Assembly: GCF_004354085.1 (NCBI RefSeq)
Contig: NZ_SMSE01000001.1
Coordinates: 921,724-985,723 of the forward strand
Length of the DNA: 64,000 bases
Direction: 5' to 3'
DNA from: Seongchinamella unica
GTDB lineage: Bacteria > Pseudomonadota > Gammaproteobacteria > Pseudomonadales > Halieaceae
Under the pieces are notes generated by a model, which saw only the letters and a list, made by a program, of their open reading frames with translations, was not told the origin of the DNA and ran no database searches. Below, one piece after another: positions 8,739 through 16,960 of the stretch. Position 1 is the first letter of the stretch; every line of letters begins with the position of its first letter. The position numbers and the translations under genes are program-made.

Positions 8739-10432
8739 CGCAGCAGCCGGGTCGGGAAATATCCCAGGCACTCATCGAGCACCCGCTGGGCGCTGGTTGC
8801 GTCGTTAAAGGCCCGGTGCAGGTTGATTTCCAGCTGACAGGCATTTTTTTGCCAGGGCAGTTTCCGCCTGACATTCTGCACCGCCTGCAGCGATTCGTGA
8901 CCCTGGCCATTCCTCGCCAGGGTGGTCGCCCGGCTCAGCTCACGCAGGGGCGAAGGGGGTGGAAACGTCGGTTTCGAAGGCAGCTCAACACTGGTCCGCG
9001 CCGCCAGCCAGGACACCGAGTCCTGGTATAGCGCCCGCCAGCGGCCCGTGGCTCGCAATGCCTCCAGTTTCTGTTGTCCATTCCTTTGACCATAAGGCCA
9101 GAGCACAAACTGCGCGCCGGTGGCTTCCACGGCGTCAATCCAGCCGGGCCGGCCGGCAAGAACGCCAATGTAATGATAGTAGGTATCGGCATCGTAAACC
9201 GTATCCGCCCTGCCATCGATAAAGACCTTCAGCTCGCCATCGGTGCGCCAGTGCAGGTATCCCCCCCAGTTGTACAGGGCGTAAACCCTGCCCTTGAAGT
9301 TGTTGGCCTCAATGAAATCGACCATGTCCTGCGGGTAACTGTACTCGGCGGTCAGGTAATGAAAAGCGGGGGCGGCCTGCAGGGGATAGGGCAGCAGGCG
9401 GACAACCGCCGCCAGCAAGGCCACCACGGCCAGCGTATAGCGGAGCGCCGGTTTACGGATAGCGGACATCAGCAGCGCCAGCAACGGGGCCAGCATCAGT
9501 GCCAGCGACATACCAAACAGAGGAATAAAGCGGCGCGAGGTTAACGCCATCGCCAGGGTAAGCCCCGTGAGCAACAGGCCCTCCCAGGGCAGGCCGGTTC
9601 GCCTGCGCACTTTCTTGACGGTATAAGCCAGGGCCAGCAGAGGTGCCCACATGAGGACGAAAAAAAGCGGCGAACGAATGCCGCCTTCACGAAAAGGGCT
9701 GTGCCACTCGGCCAGTTCACGATAGGGCGAGCTGTCATCAAACGCGTAGACCAGGGGAAACAGCAGGGTTTCGAAGCCCGATGGGTTTAACAAACAGGCT
9801 GCGACACAGAGCGCGCCGGTGATAAACGCAGGGCGAAACTGGTCGAGGGATAAATGGCGCCAGGGAAACACCAGAATCGCCAGGGCCATAAGGCCGAAGA
9901 AGAATCCACCGTGCAGGTTCACCCAGACGACAAAAAGTACCGCCAGCACCCAGCGGGAGACCTGACGGCCACAGGCCAGTCCCAGGAGAACACTGAAAAA
10001 CAGCAGTGTATAAAGGTGCGGGCGCACGTCCAGGAACGGGGCCGCCATCGCCGCCGCCATGCCGGCACAGATAAAAGCGGCCAGGGCGGAGCCGGTCTGG
10101 CGGTAAAGCACATACTGCAACACGCCGAAAGTGACAACGATAAGCAGCCACTTCCAATAGACCAGTGAAGTCAATCCAAACACCGACACCCACTGGTAGT
10201 AGATAATATCGGCCAACCATTCATGATTGAGCCAATCCGCGCCGTTGGCGCTGAAGGACCAGTCATCCACCAGCCGGGGCGACCCGGTCTGGAGAATCTC
10301 CCGGCCGGCGGCGATATGCCACCAGAGGTCGGAACCCGCCATTTCCGTGTAACCGAAAGACAGGTACAACACACAACCCGCAACAAACAACAGCAGCAAC
10401 AGGTAGCGGGGCTCAGCCAGCGGGTGAGTCAT
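8735..10432 (-). CDS. Polytopic GT-C-like membrane protein (gtr-type third gene)
   Basis: A 565-residue inner-membrane protein with roughly ten hydrophobic segments over residues 8-365, followed by a soluble domain (about 370-565) that includes helical, TPR-like sequence at the end. The first periplasmic loop carries GSDLWWHIAAGREI with an acidic residue, as in GT-C lipid-linked-sugar glycosyltransferases; RPHLYTLLFF follows. No named family is certain. It is the last gene of a minus-strand operon after GtrA and GtrB-like genes (12-bp gap). In gtr serotype-conversion operons this place is held by the specific glycosyltransferase that moves a sugar from bactoprenol to the surface polymer. That role is inferred from context. 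Confidence 0.68.
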   Translation of the reverse strand: MTHPLAEPRYLLLLLFVAGCVLYLSFGYTEMAGSDLWWHIAAGREILQTGSPRLVDDWSFSANGADWLNHEWLADIIYYQWVSVFGLTSLVYWKWLLIVVTFGVLQYVLYRQTGSALAAFICAGMAAAMAAPFLDVRPHLYTLLFFSVLLGLACGRQVSRWVLAVLFVVWVNLHGGFFFGLMALAILVFPWRHLSLDQFRPAFITGALCVAACLLNPSGFETLLFPLVYAFDDSSPYRELAEWHSPFREGGIRSPLFFVLMWAPLLALAYTVKKVRRRTGLPWEGLLLTGLTLAMALTSRRFIPLFGMSLALMLAPLLALLMSAIRKPALRYTLAVVALLAAVVRLLPYPLQAAPAFHYLTAEYSYPQDMVDFIEANNFKGRVYALYNWGGYLHWRTDGELKVFIDGRADTVYDADTYYHYIGVLAGRPGWIDAVEATGAQFVLWPYGQRNGQQKLEALRATGRWRALYQDSVSWLAARTSVELPSKPTFPPPSPLRELSRATTLARNGQGHESLQAVQNVRRKLPWQKNACQLEINLHRAFNDATSAQRVLDECLGYFPTRLLR

Positions 10433-10444
10433 CCTGCAAGGCCC

Positions 10445-11404
10445 CTAGGTGGCATCGTTTTTGTCGGTGACACTGGTGGCCGGGTGATAAGCCTTGAGAA
10501 AGTAAAGCGCTCTCCCCTTGCTTTCCTGGTAGGTGCGGGCGAGGTATTCGCCAATGATACCCAGGCAGATCAACTGTACACCGCCGAGAAATAACACCAC
10601 GATGATCAGCGAGGGATAGCCCGGTACCGGATTGCCGAACAACAGGGTGCGAATCAGGAAATAGAGGCCGTACAGTAATGAAAACGTGGACGTTAACAAC
10701 CCCAGGTAGGTGGCCATCTTCAGCGGTGCTGCGGAAAAAGACGTAATGCCTTCCAGGGCAAAATTCCACAGGCGCCAGTAGTTCCACTTGGTTTCGCCCG
10801 CCGCCCGTGGCTCGCGCACGTAGGGCACGGCTTTCTGGGGAAAGCCGATCCAGGCATAAAGTCCCTTCATGTAACGCCGCCGCTCCGGCAGCGCGTTGAG
10901 GGCGTCAACCGCGCGTCGGCTCAGCAGGCGGAAATCGCCCACGTTACGGGGTATATCCACATCACCCAGGACACTCATCAGCCGGTAAAACGCCCCCGCG
11001 GTATAGCGCTTCATTGCCGTTTCCCCGCGGCGCTCCGTTCGCTGGCCGTAAACCACGTCGTATCCGGCCCGCCACTCCTGGACGAAACTGAGAATCAGCT
11101 CGGGCGGGTCCTGCAGATCGGCATCAATAACGATAACGGCATCACCGGTGGCATGGTCCAGCCCCGCTGACAGGGCAACCTCCTTGCCAAAGTTGCGGCT
11201 CAACTCCAGCACGGCAACCCTCGGGTCACTGTCACGAAGGCACTGCAACTGGAATAAAAACTCCGCTTCACTGCCATCGTCCACGTATAAAACCTGGTAG
11301 GGAAGCCGGAGCTCGTCCATGACCTTCACCAGGCGAACATGAAAGGTCTCGAGCACCTCCGACTCGTTATAGACAGGTACCACCACGCTTAGCGTCTGCG
11401 ACAA
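10445..11404 (-). CDS. GT2 bactoprenol glycosyltransferase (GtrB/DPM-like)
   Basis: A 319-residue GT-A glycosyltransferase of family 2. The N-terminal catalytic domain has VVPVYNESEVL, YVDDGS and the DXD-region segment IDADLQDPPELI; the C-terminus has two membrane helices (about residues 235-260 and 270-295) ending in the conserved LICLGIIGEYLARTYQESKGR. This matches the DPM1/ArnC/GtrB group, which loads a nucleotide sugar onto polyprenyl phosphate on the cytoplasmic face. The start is TTG, preceded by AAGGAGAG on the minus strand. It sits 13 bp after the GtrA gene and 12 bp before the GT-C-like gene. The sugar is not predictable. Confidence 0.88.
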   Translation of the reverse strand: MSQTLSVVVPVYNESEVLETFHVRLVKVMDELRLPYQVLYVDDGSEAEFLFQLQCLRDSDPRVAVLELSRNFGKEVALSAGLDHATGDAVIVIDADLQDPPELILSFVQEWRAGYDVVYGQRTERRGETAMKRYTAGAFYRLMSVLGDVDIPRNVGDFRLLSRRAVDALNALPERRRYMKGLYAWIGFPQKAVPYVREPRAAGETKWNYWRLWNFALEGITSFSAAPLKMATYLGLLTSTFSLLYGLYFLIRTLLFGNPVPGYPSLIIVVLFLGGVQLICLGIIGEYLARTYQESKGRALYFLKAYHPATSVTDKNDAT

Positions 11405-11417
11405 AACCAGCTCTCCT

Positions 11418-11810
11418 TCACGTCTTGAACACCCACAGGTTGGACGCCACGAAGTTCCATGTTACTACAGCCACCAGGGCACAGGTCTGCGCCAGCAGAT
11501 AATGCCACACCAGAACATTGACGAAGAGGTGCATCAGGCCGGCATTGATCAAAAAGCCACAGGACACCATGACCAGGTAGCGGGTGAGCGCCCGCCCGTG
11601 AGGCGCCGGCTCGCTCTCTCCGCCGGGTGCGAAAGTCCAGCTGTAATGCAGCAGGTAATTCAGCACCACGGCGCCGACATAACAGAAGACGCTGGCGGGC
11701 ACGGGCTGCGCCAGCTGCAGCTCCACCACCAGCGACAGCAGGCCAACGTAAAAGGCAGCCGTGAGCAAACCGACCGTGGAAAAGCGTAGCAGCTTCGCCA
11801 GGTCAATCAT
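11418..11810 (-). CDS. GtrA family flippase-like membrane protein
   Basis: A 130-residue protein of four membrane helices with the GtrA pattern: LLRFSTVGLLTAAFYVGL at the start, NYLLHYSWTF in the middle and TWNFVASNLWVFKT at the end. GtrA proteins are thought to flip bactoprenyl-linked sugars across the inner membrane. The ATG at 11810 overlaps the stop of the upstream methyltransferase by 8 bp, indicating translational coupling. Residues further upstream in this open frame are antisense-like and excluded. Together with the next two genes it forms a gtrA-gtrB-gtr(type) layout. Confidence 0.88.
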   Translation of the reverse strand: MIDLAKLLRFSTVGLLTAAFYVGLLSLVVELQLAQPVPASVFCYVGAVVLNYLLHYSWTFAPGGESEPAPHGRALTRYLVMVSCGFLINAGLMHLFVNVLVWHYLLAQTCALVAVVTWNFVASNLWVFKT

Positions 11811-12576
11811 CCCGGCCGCCGGGCCGAAGCAGGTAACACTGGGTCCACAGCAGCCAGGACAGCGCCGAGCCGCGCAATTTGCGCTCGCACCACTGCAAAA
11901 ACCGGCAGCCGCTATCACCGCCCAGTTCAGCAACGAGGGGCAGGTAAAAGCCGCACTTCCAGGCCGACTCCACCACCAGGCCGCTGGCCGCAACCTGGCG
12001 CAACAATTCACTCTCGGTCAGCAGGTTGATATGGCCGGTGGGGATCACCGGCTCGCGGTAGACCCACTTGACCAGCTGAATGATTCCGGGAAGAAAAGCA
12101 ATTTTGGCGAACAGCTCCAAGGGGCTGTACTTCTGCGGCGTGGTGAGAATCAACACGCCCTCCTCGCTGACCAGCCCGGCGAGGCCGGCAATCGCAGCCC
12201 GGGAATCGGCGATATGCTCGATGACCTCGGTGCACAGCACCAGTTGGAAGTTGTCGGCAGGTAACCGGGTGGCAGTGATATCGTCACACACGACCGATAA
12301 CCTGGTCTCGGATTCAGCCATGGATCTGGCCTGGGCCAGGTAGGCCTCCTCGATATCCGCGGCGACCACCTGTTGGGCGACGTCGGCAAGCTCGGGCAGA
12401 TAGACACCGGAACCGGGGCCAACCTCCAGCGCGTTTTTGCTGTTCTCCCCCCAACGCCGGATCATCGAGACAACCCAGTCGCGTCGACTCCGGTGCAACC
12501 AACGCCTGGTGGGGTTTCTCGACACGTACAATGATTCCTGTAATTCCAGGAGTTCGGCTGCAGTCGGAGCGCTCAT
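11803..12576 (-). CDS. Class I SAM-dependent methyltransferase
   Basis: A 257-residue Rossmann-fold methyltransferase with motif I NALEVGPGSGVYLPEL (about residues 47-62), motif II VVAADIEEAYL, and LVLCTEVIEHIADS as the UbiE/type-11 'EVIEHI' motif. The C-terminal part (GHINLLTESELLRQVAASG) is typical of sugar or lipid methyltransferases in glycan clusters. It is the first gene of a four-gene minus-strand operon with GtrA, GtrB-like and GT-C-like proteins. A role in methylating the sugar or its polyprenyl carrier is therefore plausible but inferred. It is divergent from the Gfo/Idh gene across 151 bp. Confidence 0.82.
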   Translation of the reverse strand: MSAPTAAELLELQESLYVSRNPTRRWLHRSRRDWVVSMIRRWGENSKNALEVGPGSGVYLPELADVAQQVVAADIEEAYLAQARSMAESETRLSVVCDDITATRLPADNFQLVLCTEVIEHIADSRAAIAGLAGLVSEEGVLILTTPQKYSPLELFAKIAFLPGIIQLVKWVYREPVIPTGHINLLTESELLRQVAASGLVVESAWKCGFYLPLVAELGGDSGCRFLQWCERKLRGSALSWLLWTQCYLLRPGGRDD

Positions 12577-12727
12577 TGTTTGTCGTTTATCCTCACAAAG
12601 CCTTCAGTATCAAGCGGCTATCCGCAGAAATAAAGCAAATATCGGCCATTTCGAGACTCGGCCACTCGCTGCGGCACGGTGGCCCAGGCCAGCCTTCATC
12701 TGGGCTACAATGCCGGGTTCTACATCC

Positions 12728-13666
12728 ATGGAAAGCACCTTGAACCAGACCAGCCCCCCCAGAGTGCTGATCGTCGGCGCCCGCTCCGTCCGCCAGGGAA
12801 CCGGCCCCTTTCTCGCTGCCGGTCTGGCGGCAGCCGGTGCGGATATCTGCGGCATCGTTGGTACCAGTGACCGCAGCGTCCAGGACGCGCTGTCTGGCCT
12901 GGCAGGCGAGTGGAATATCAAAACCCGGGGCTTCACCGATCTGGCAACGGCACTGGAGGTGCTCGAGCCCGACGCTGTGACCCTGTGTTCACCCTGGCGC
13001 TTTCATGCCGAGCAGCTGTCAGTGGTCGCGGCCGCCGGCTGCCACTGCCTGGTGGAAAAGCCGATGGCATGGCCGGCGCGGCAGGCAGACGCCGAACAGC
13101 TGATCGCTGCCTATGAGCAGCGGGGCCTGTTGTTGCAGATGGTGGCCCAGTGGCCGACCACGCTGGCCGCATTTGAGGCGCTGCACGGTCAACTGCCCGG
13201 GGATATCAGCCATTTCGGCATGCGCCTCAGCCCGATTTCCATTGGCCAGGAGATGATCACCGACTCCGCGCCCCACTTTATCAGCATGCTGCAGGCGCTG
13301 GCGGGAACCGGGGATTGCGAGAACTGCGCCATGGAAGTTGAGCAAGCGACCGGCAAGCTGGCGCTCAGCTGCCAATACCGACACGCGCTGGGCACTGTCA
13401 ACGCCCGCCTGCTGCTGGAAACCTGCGAACAACGGCCGCGACCGGCGTGGTACGAAATAAACGGCCTGCGGGCGGACCGCGTGGTCTCACTGCCCGATTA
13501 TCGCCAATCACTGGCCAGCGCCGCGGCCCGGGTGGATTTCGCCGATCCCCTGCACCAGGTGGCTGCAGCCTTCCTGGCCGCGCTGGCCCAAGGCAGCAGC
13601 ACCGATGGTGCGACCCTGCGCAGCGCCCACCGCAACTTGCTGCAATTGGCCGCCGTCTGGCGCTAA
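12728..13666 (+). CDS. Gfo/Idh/MocA family oxidoreductase
   Basis: A 312-residue NAD(P)-dependent oxidoreductase. The N-terminal Rossmann domain begins RVLIVGARSVRQGTGPFL and includes the diagnostic CLVEKPM (about residues 105-111), whose Lys is catalytic in the family; the C-terminal alpha/beta domain follows. The nucleotide-binding GxGxxG is replaced by GARSVRQG, which is unusual. Family members oxidise or reduce sugar and inositol carbons, and here the neighbours suggest a nucleotide-sugar or glycan precursor. The start is uncertain: ATG 12728 or ATG 12710, neither with a good ribosome site. A radical SAM gene begins 65 bp downstream, so the two may be co-transcribed. Confidence 0.75.
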   Translation: MESTLNQTSPPRVLIVGARSVRQGTGPFLAAGLAAAGADICGIVGTSDRSVQDALSGLAGEWNIKTRGFTDLATALEVLEPDAVTLCSPWRFHAEQLSVVAAAGCHCLVEKPMAWPARQADAEQLIAAYEQRGLLLQMVAQWPTTLAAFEALHGQLPGDISHFGMRLSPISIGQEMITDSAPHFISMLQALAGTGDCENCAMEVEQATGKLALSCQYRHALGTVNARLLLETCEQRPRPAWYEINGLRADRVVSLPDYRQSLASAAARVDFADPLHQVAAAFLAALAQGSSTDGATLRSAHRNLLQLAAVWR

Positions 13667-13731
13667 GGCCACTGTCCCCGTACAATTGCCGCCTGATTAC
13701 CACTGACTTTCGCCAGCGCCTGAGGTGCCCC

Positions 13732-15027
13732 TTGAACGATACAATCCCCCTGACAGACGTAGATGCTCCCGCCGCGGAACACGAGGAGCAACTGGAGCTG
13801 GCGAGTATTCACGATTTCGCCACCAAACTCGTTCAGCCCGGCGCCAGGGAAGCCCTGGAGCACTATGTTCGCTGGCAGGTCGCCATCCGCAGTGCCGAAG
13901 ACACCGAGGCGACCGACCTCGATCCGGACAAAGTCCCCGACTTTGCGCCCATTTCCATCAACCTGGATCTCACCACCGCCTGCAACTACGCCTGCGACCA
14001 CTGCGTCGACCTCGACATACTCAACACCGGTATTCGCTTCGACCACGACAAGTTGCTCGAATCGCTCAAGGTCATGGCCGAGCGGGGCATGAAATCAGTC
14101 ATCGTCATCGGTGGCGGCGAACCCACGCTTTATCCCAAGTTCGAGGAAGTCATCCGCTTCATGAAGGACCTGGGCCTGCAGATCGCCATCGTTTCCAACG
14201 GCACCGGTAACGAAAAGATCGCCAAAGTCGCCGACTGCATGGACAAATCCGACTGGGTACGCCTGTCGCTGGACTCCGGCACTGACGCCACGTTCCAGCC
14301 CATGCACAAGCCGCGCAAGAACTTTACCCTCGAGGGTATCTGCGCCAGGGTGCCGCTCATCAAGGACGCCAACCCGGATGTCACCGTGGGCTTCTCCTAC
14401 ATCGTCACCTGGCGGGGAGCCGAGATCAACGACTCCGAAATCGTGGAAAACCTGCACGAAATCGCCCAGGCGGCGAAGCTGGCCAAGGACAACCGCTTTG
14501 ATTACATCAGCTTCAAGCCCTTCCTCACCCGCGACGAGGTTAACAACGCGGAGGTGATAGACATCAACTCCAACTCCAACCTGGACGACATCGTCGATCG
14601 CATCCAGGCACAGGTGGATGAGGCGATGACCCTCGCCGACGACAGCTTTCGGGTCCACCAGTCCACCGGGCTCAAGGCCATGCTGCAACGCCAGACCCAG
14701 ACTCTGGCCAAGCAGCCACAGCAGTGCCACATGCAGTTTTTCCGCCAGGTGTTATCACCACTTGGCCTCTACAACTGCCCGGTGTATCGCAACCAGGAGC
14801 ACGGCCGACTGGGCGACAAGAATGCCAACGCGGGGGTGGAGTCTTACGACGCGACCCGCGGTGTGACTGCCGACCTGGTGAGAAACTTCAACGCCACGGT
14901 GACCTGCGAGAAGGTGACCTGTCTCTACAACGATGTGAACTGGTGGATTGAGCGGCTGATTGCCAACCCGGAAGAGCTGGGCAAGCTGTCCTGGGATGAG
15001 TCGGCTGAGGCGGATTATTTTCTCTAG
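13732..15027 (+). CDS. Radical SAM enzyme with Cys-rich C-terminus
   Basis: A 431-residue radical SAM protein. The [4Fe-4S] motif is CNYACDHC (C84, C88, C91), followed by GGGEPTLYP (about 127-135), which binds the SAM amino group. The C-terminal region contains further cysteines (QQCHMQFF, YNCPVYRN, TCEKVTC), the pattern expected for one or two auxiliary iron-sulfur clusters (SPASM or twitch type). An 80-residue N-terminal extension precedes the barrel. The start is TTG at 13732 with GAGGTG at 13722-13727; the frame continues upstream into the Gfo/Idh gene but is not protein-like there. The reaction is unknown; linkage with a sugar oxidoreductase and glycan genes suggests carbohydrate oxidation or epimerisation, or peptide modification. 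Confidence 0.85.
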   Translation: MNDTIPLTDVDAPAAEHEEQLELASIHDFATKLVQPGAREALEHYVRWQVAIRSAEDTEATDLDPDKVPDFAPISINLDLTTACNYACDHCVDLDILNTGIRFDHDKLLESLKVMAERGMKSVIVIGGGEPTLYPKFEEVIRFMKDLGLQIAIVSNGTGNEKIAKVADCMDKSDWVRLSLDSGTDATFQPMHKPRKNFTLEGICARVPLIKDANPDVTVGFSYIVTWRGAEINDSEIVENLHEIAQAAKLAKDNRFDYISFKPFLTRDEVNNAEVIDINSNSNLDDIVDRIQAQVDEAMTLADDSFRVHQSTGLKAMLQRQTQTLAKQPQQCHMQFFRQVLSPLGLYNCPVYRNQEHGRLGDKNANAGVESYDATRGVTADLVRNFNATVTCEKVTCLYNDVNWWIERLIANPEELGKLSWDESAEADYFL

Positions 15028-15133
15028 ATCTTTATTACTACTGGGTTAGTTCACTCCTAACCGCGCTGCGCCTGCCCCGGAGCTTTCGCGCCAAAACACC
15101 AGGGAGAGCTGTGCGCCAACATAGTGCACGGTG

Positions 15134-15234
15134 AGCTAGATTACGTTTCGGGGGCGTCTGCAGCCAGGGACGGCTGCAGCCGAGCCTGTACATGGACGTA
15201 CGCTTTTTGGCGTACCCCGGAACGTAATCTAGCT
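15134..15234. repeat. Nested palindrome able to form a three-way junction
   Basis: The outer arms 15134-15153 and 15215-15234 are inverted repeats matching at 19 of 20 positions. Inside are two further hairpins: 15158-15165 with 15172-15179 (perfect 8 bp), and 15198-15203 with 15210-15215 (perfect 6 bp). The whole can fold as a three-way junction in RNA or single-stranded DNA. It lies between the converging radical SAM and heptosyltransferase genes. It has no open frame or T run and is most likely a dispersed intergenic repeat. Confidence 0.7.
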
Positions 15235-15263
15235 TGCCGGGTACGGCGCCGCCGAAACGAAAC

Positions 15264-16337
15264 CTAAAGCACTGCCGCAAGTTCAGCCCGACATGCCTCA
15301 ACCACCCTATCGACCGTCACCCGCGTCATACAGACCTGCTCCTCCAGCGGGCAAACCTTCTTGTGGCATGGACCACAGGGGACCTCCACCTTGACGATGG
15401 TTTCACTGCCATGGGAAGTATCCGTCCACTTCTGTTCAGTGGGACCGAACACCGTTACCCGCGGGGTATCGAAGGCGCGGCCGAAGTGCCGGGGGCCGGT
15501 GTCGTTGCCCAGCAACAGGTCGGCATCGGCGATCAGGGACTTGAGCTCACCGAGACTGAGACAGGGTTCGGTTAACAGCACCGAGGCCTGGGCCATGTGG
15601 TCACGGATGGCCTCGGCCAGAGGCTCCTCTCCCGGCCCGGGACTGATCACGACTGCCGCGCTGTACTCAGTCACCAGCCGATCGGCGACTGCGGCGAAAC
15701 GCTCGGGCGCCCAGCACTTGGATGCGCCGAAATTCGCCCCGGGGCAGAGCACCACAAGGGGCTGCTCCGCCTTGACGCCCTCGGCCCGCAGCCTCTGCTC
15801 CACCGCGGTATCGTCCTCCTCGGTGAGGAATAACTGCAATCCGTCTCCCGGATGATCCATGCCCAGCGCGGCTGCCAGTACCGCGTAGTAATCGCAAAGC
15901 GGCATCGGCTGGTACTCGCGGTTGAGCCGATTGGGGACGGCAACCCGGTCGGTCAGCAACAGACCCCTGCCGTCGCGATTGAACCCCACCCGGCGGCGGG
16001 CGCCGGCGCGAAATGCGAGCCAGGCACTGCGCAGGGAATTGGGCAGCATGACCGCCAGGTCAAACTCCTTTGCCCGCAACCGGGAGAGCAACTCACGGTG
16101 CTGCTGCTTTGCTGCTGCGGTCCTGTTCCGCGGCGGCCAGAACTCGCAGTGACTCACCCAGGGGCTACCCTCCAGTAGTGAATACAGGTGGCGATTCATC
16201 AGCAGGGTTATCTCCGCCTGTGGAAACCGTTCAAACAGCGCGCGAATAAACGGCGTCGACATCACCACGTCGCCGACCCAGGTCGGCAGTATCAGCAGGA
16301 TGCGCTCAGGCTCCTCGGGAAACGGGATAGCTTGCAT
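15264..16337 (-). CDS. waaF: ADP-heptose:LPS heptosyltransferase II (GT9)
   Basis: A 357-residue family 9 glycosyltransferase. The N-terminus has ILLILPTWVGDVVMSTPFIR; the C-terminal domain has PGANFGASKCWAPERFA and the nucleotide-sugar signature GNDTGPRHFGRAF, followed by VFGPTEQKWT. These match WaaF, which adds the second L-glycero-D-manno-heptose to the LPS inner core using ADP-heptose on the cytoplasmic side of the inner membrane. A CxxC..C..C cluster near the end (VPCGPCHKKVCPLEEQVC) is common in this subfamily. It is divergent from the heptose-1-phosphate nucleotidyltransferase gene, which makes the donor. Distinction from other GT9 enzymes is good but not absolute. Confidence 0.85.
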   Translation of the reverse strand: MQAIPFPEEPERILLILPTWVGDVVMSTPFIRALFERFPQAEITLLMNRHLYSLLEGSPWVSHCEFWPPRNRTAAAKQQHRELLSRLRAKEFDLAVMLPNSLRSAWLAFRAGARRRVGFNRDGRGLLLTDRVAVPNRLNREYQPMPLCDYYAVLAAALGMDHPGDGLQLFLTEEDDTAVEQRLRAEGVKAEQPLVVLCPGANFGASKCWAPERFAAVADRLVTEYSAAVVISPGPGEEPLAEAIRDHMAQASVLLTEPCLSLGELKSLIADADLLLGNDTGPRHFGRAFDTPRVTVFGPTEQKWTDTSHGSETIVKVEVPCGPCHKKVCPLEEQVCMTRVTVDRVVEACRAELAAVL

Positions 16338-16440
16338 ATTAGGGGCGAAAACCTTCTGATGACCAGGCCCGGAGTATATATTCCACCCTGATTCCCCGCT
16401 ACACTGCGCAGGAGCGATGCCCCGGAAACGTCAGCCCCCC

Positions 16441-16932
16441 ATGGACAGCTTTGAAAAAATATACAGTGATCCCCACGATCTGGTGCCGATTCTCGAGCAG
16501 CACCGCGAGCGGGGGGAAATTATTGTCTTCGGTAATGGCTGTTTCGACCTCATCCATGTGGGCCATATTCGCTATATGGAGGCGGCAAAGTCCCTTGGCG
16601 ATGTGTTAGTGATTGCCGTCAACACAGAGGCATCGATCGCCACCAACAGCAATCGCGAACCCTCGATCAACCCCTGCGAAGAGCGCATGGAGGTCATCGC
16701 AGCGCTGGCGGCGGTCGACTACGTGATCCCCCTTAACGCCGCCATCCCGATCCCCCTGATTGAACTGTACCGTCCCCACATCCAGGCCAAGGGTACCGAC
16801 TACACGCTGGCGCAAATGCCCGAGCGTTTCGCTGTGGAGGCCGGCGGTGGACGCATCGAATTTGTCGGCGATGACAAGACCCACAGCTCCACCGCCCTGC
16901 GCGAGGCCCTGCGCCAGCGCGGTGAGATCTGA
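16441..16932 (+). CDS. Heptose 1-phosphate adenylyltransferase (HldE C-terminal/RfaE2 type)
   Basis: A 163-residue stand-alone nucleotidyltransferase. Motifs are FGNGCFDLIHVGHIRYM (containing HxGH), NPCEERMEVIAALAAVDYV and the C-terminal THSSTALREAL, as in RfaE2, the adenylyltransferase that forms ADP-heptose for LPS core. In many gammaproteobacteria this domain is fused to the HldE kinase; here it is separate. The ATG at 16441 is preferred because the alternative ATG at 16417 is only two bases from its GGAG. It is divergent from waaF, the likely consumer of its product. The N-terminal kinase is not in this window. Confidence 0.85.
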   Translation: MDSFEKIYSDPHDLVPILEQHRERGEIIVFGNGCFDLIHVGHIRYMEAAKSLGDVLVIAVNTEASIATNSNREPSINPCEERMEVIAALAAVDYVIPLNAAIPIPLIELYRPHIQAKGTDYTLAQMPERFAVEAGGGRIEFVGDDKTHSSTALREALRQRGEI

Positions 16933-16960
16933 ACCGGAATCAATCCCCGAGGAACTGCCA

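Noticed and set aside
8735-11810. Prophage origin of the gtr-like cassette
   Set aside because: No integrase, phage structural genes or attachment-site repeats are visible near the cassette, and the tRNA gene at 5.3 kb shows no duplicated 3' end here.
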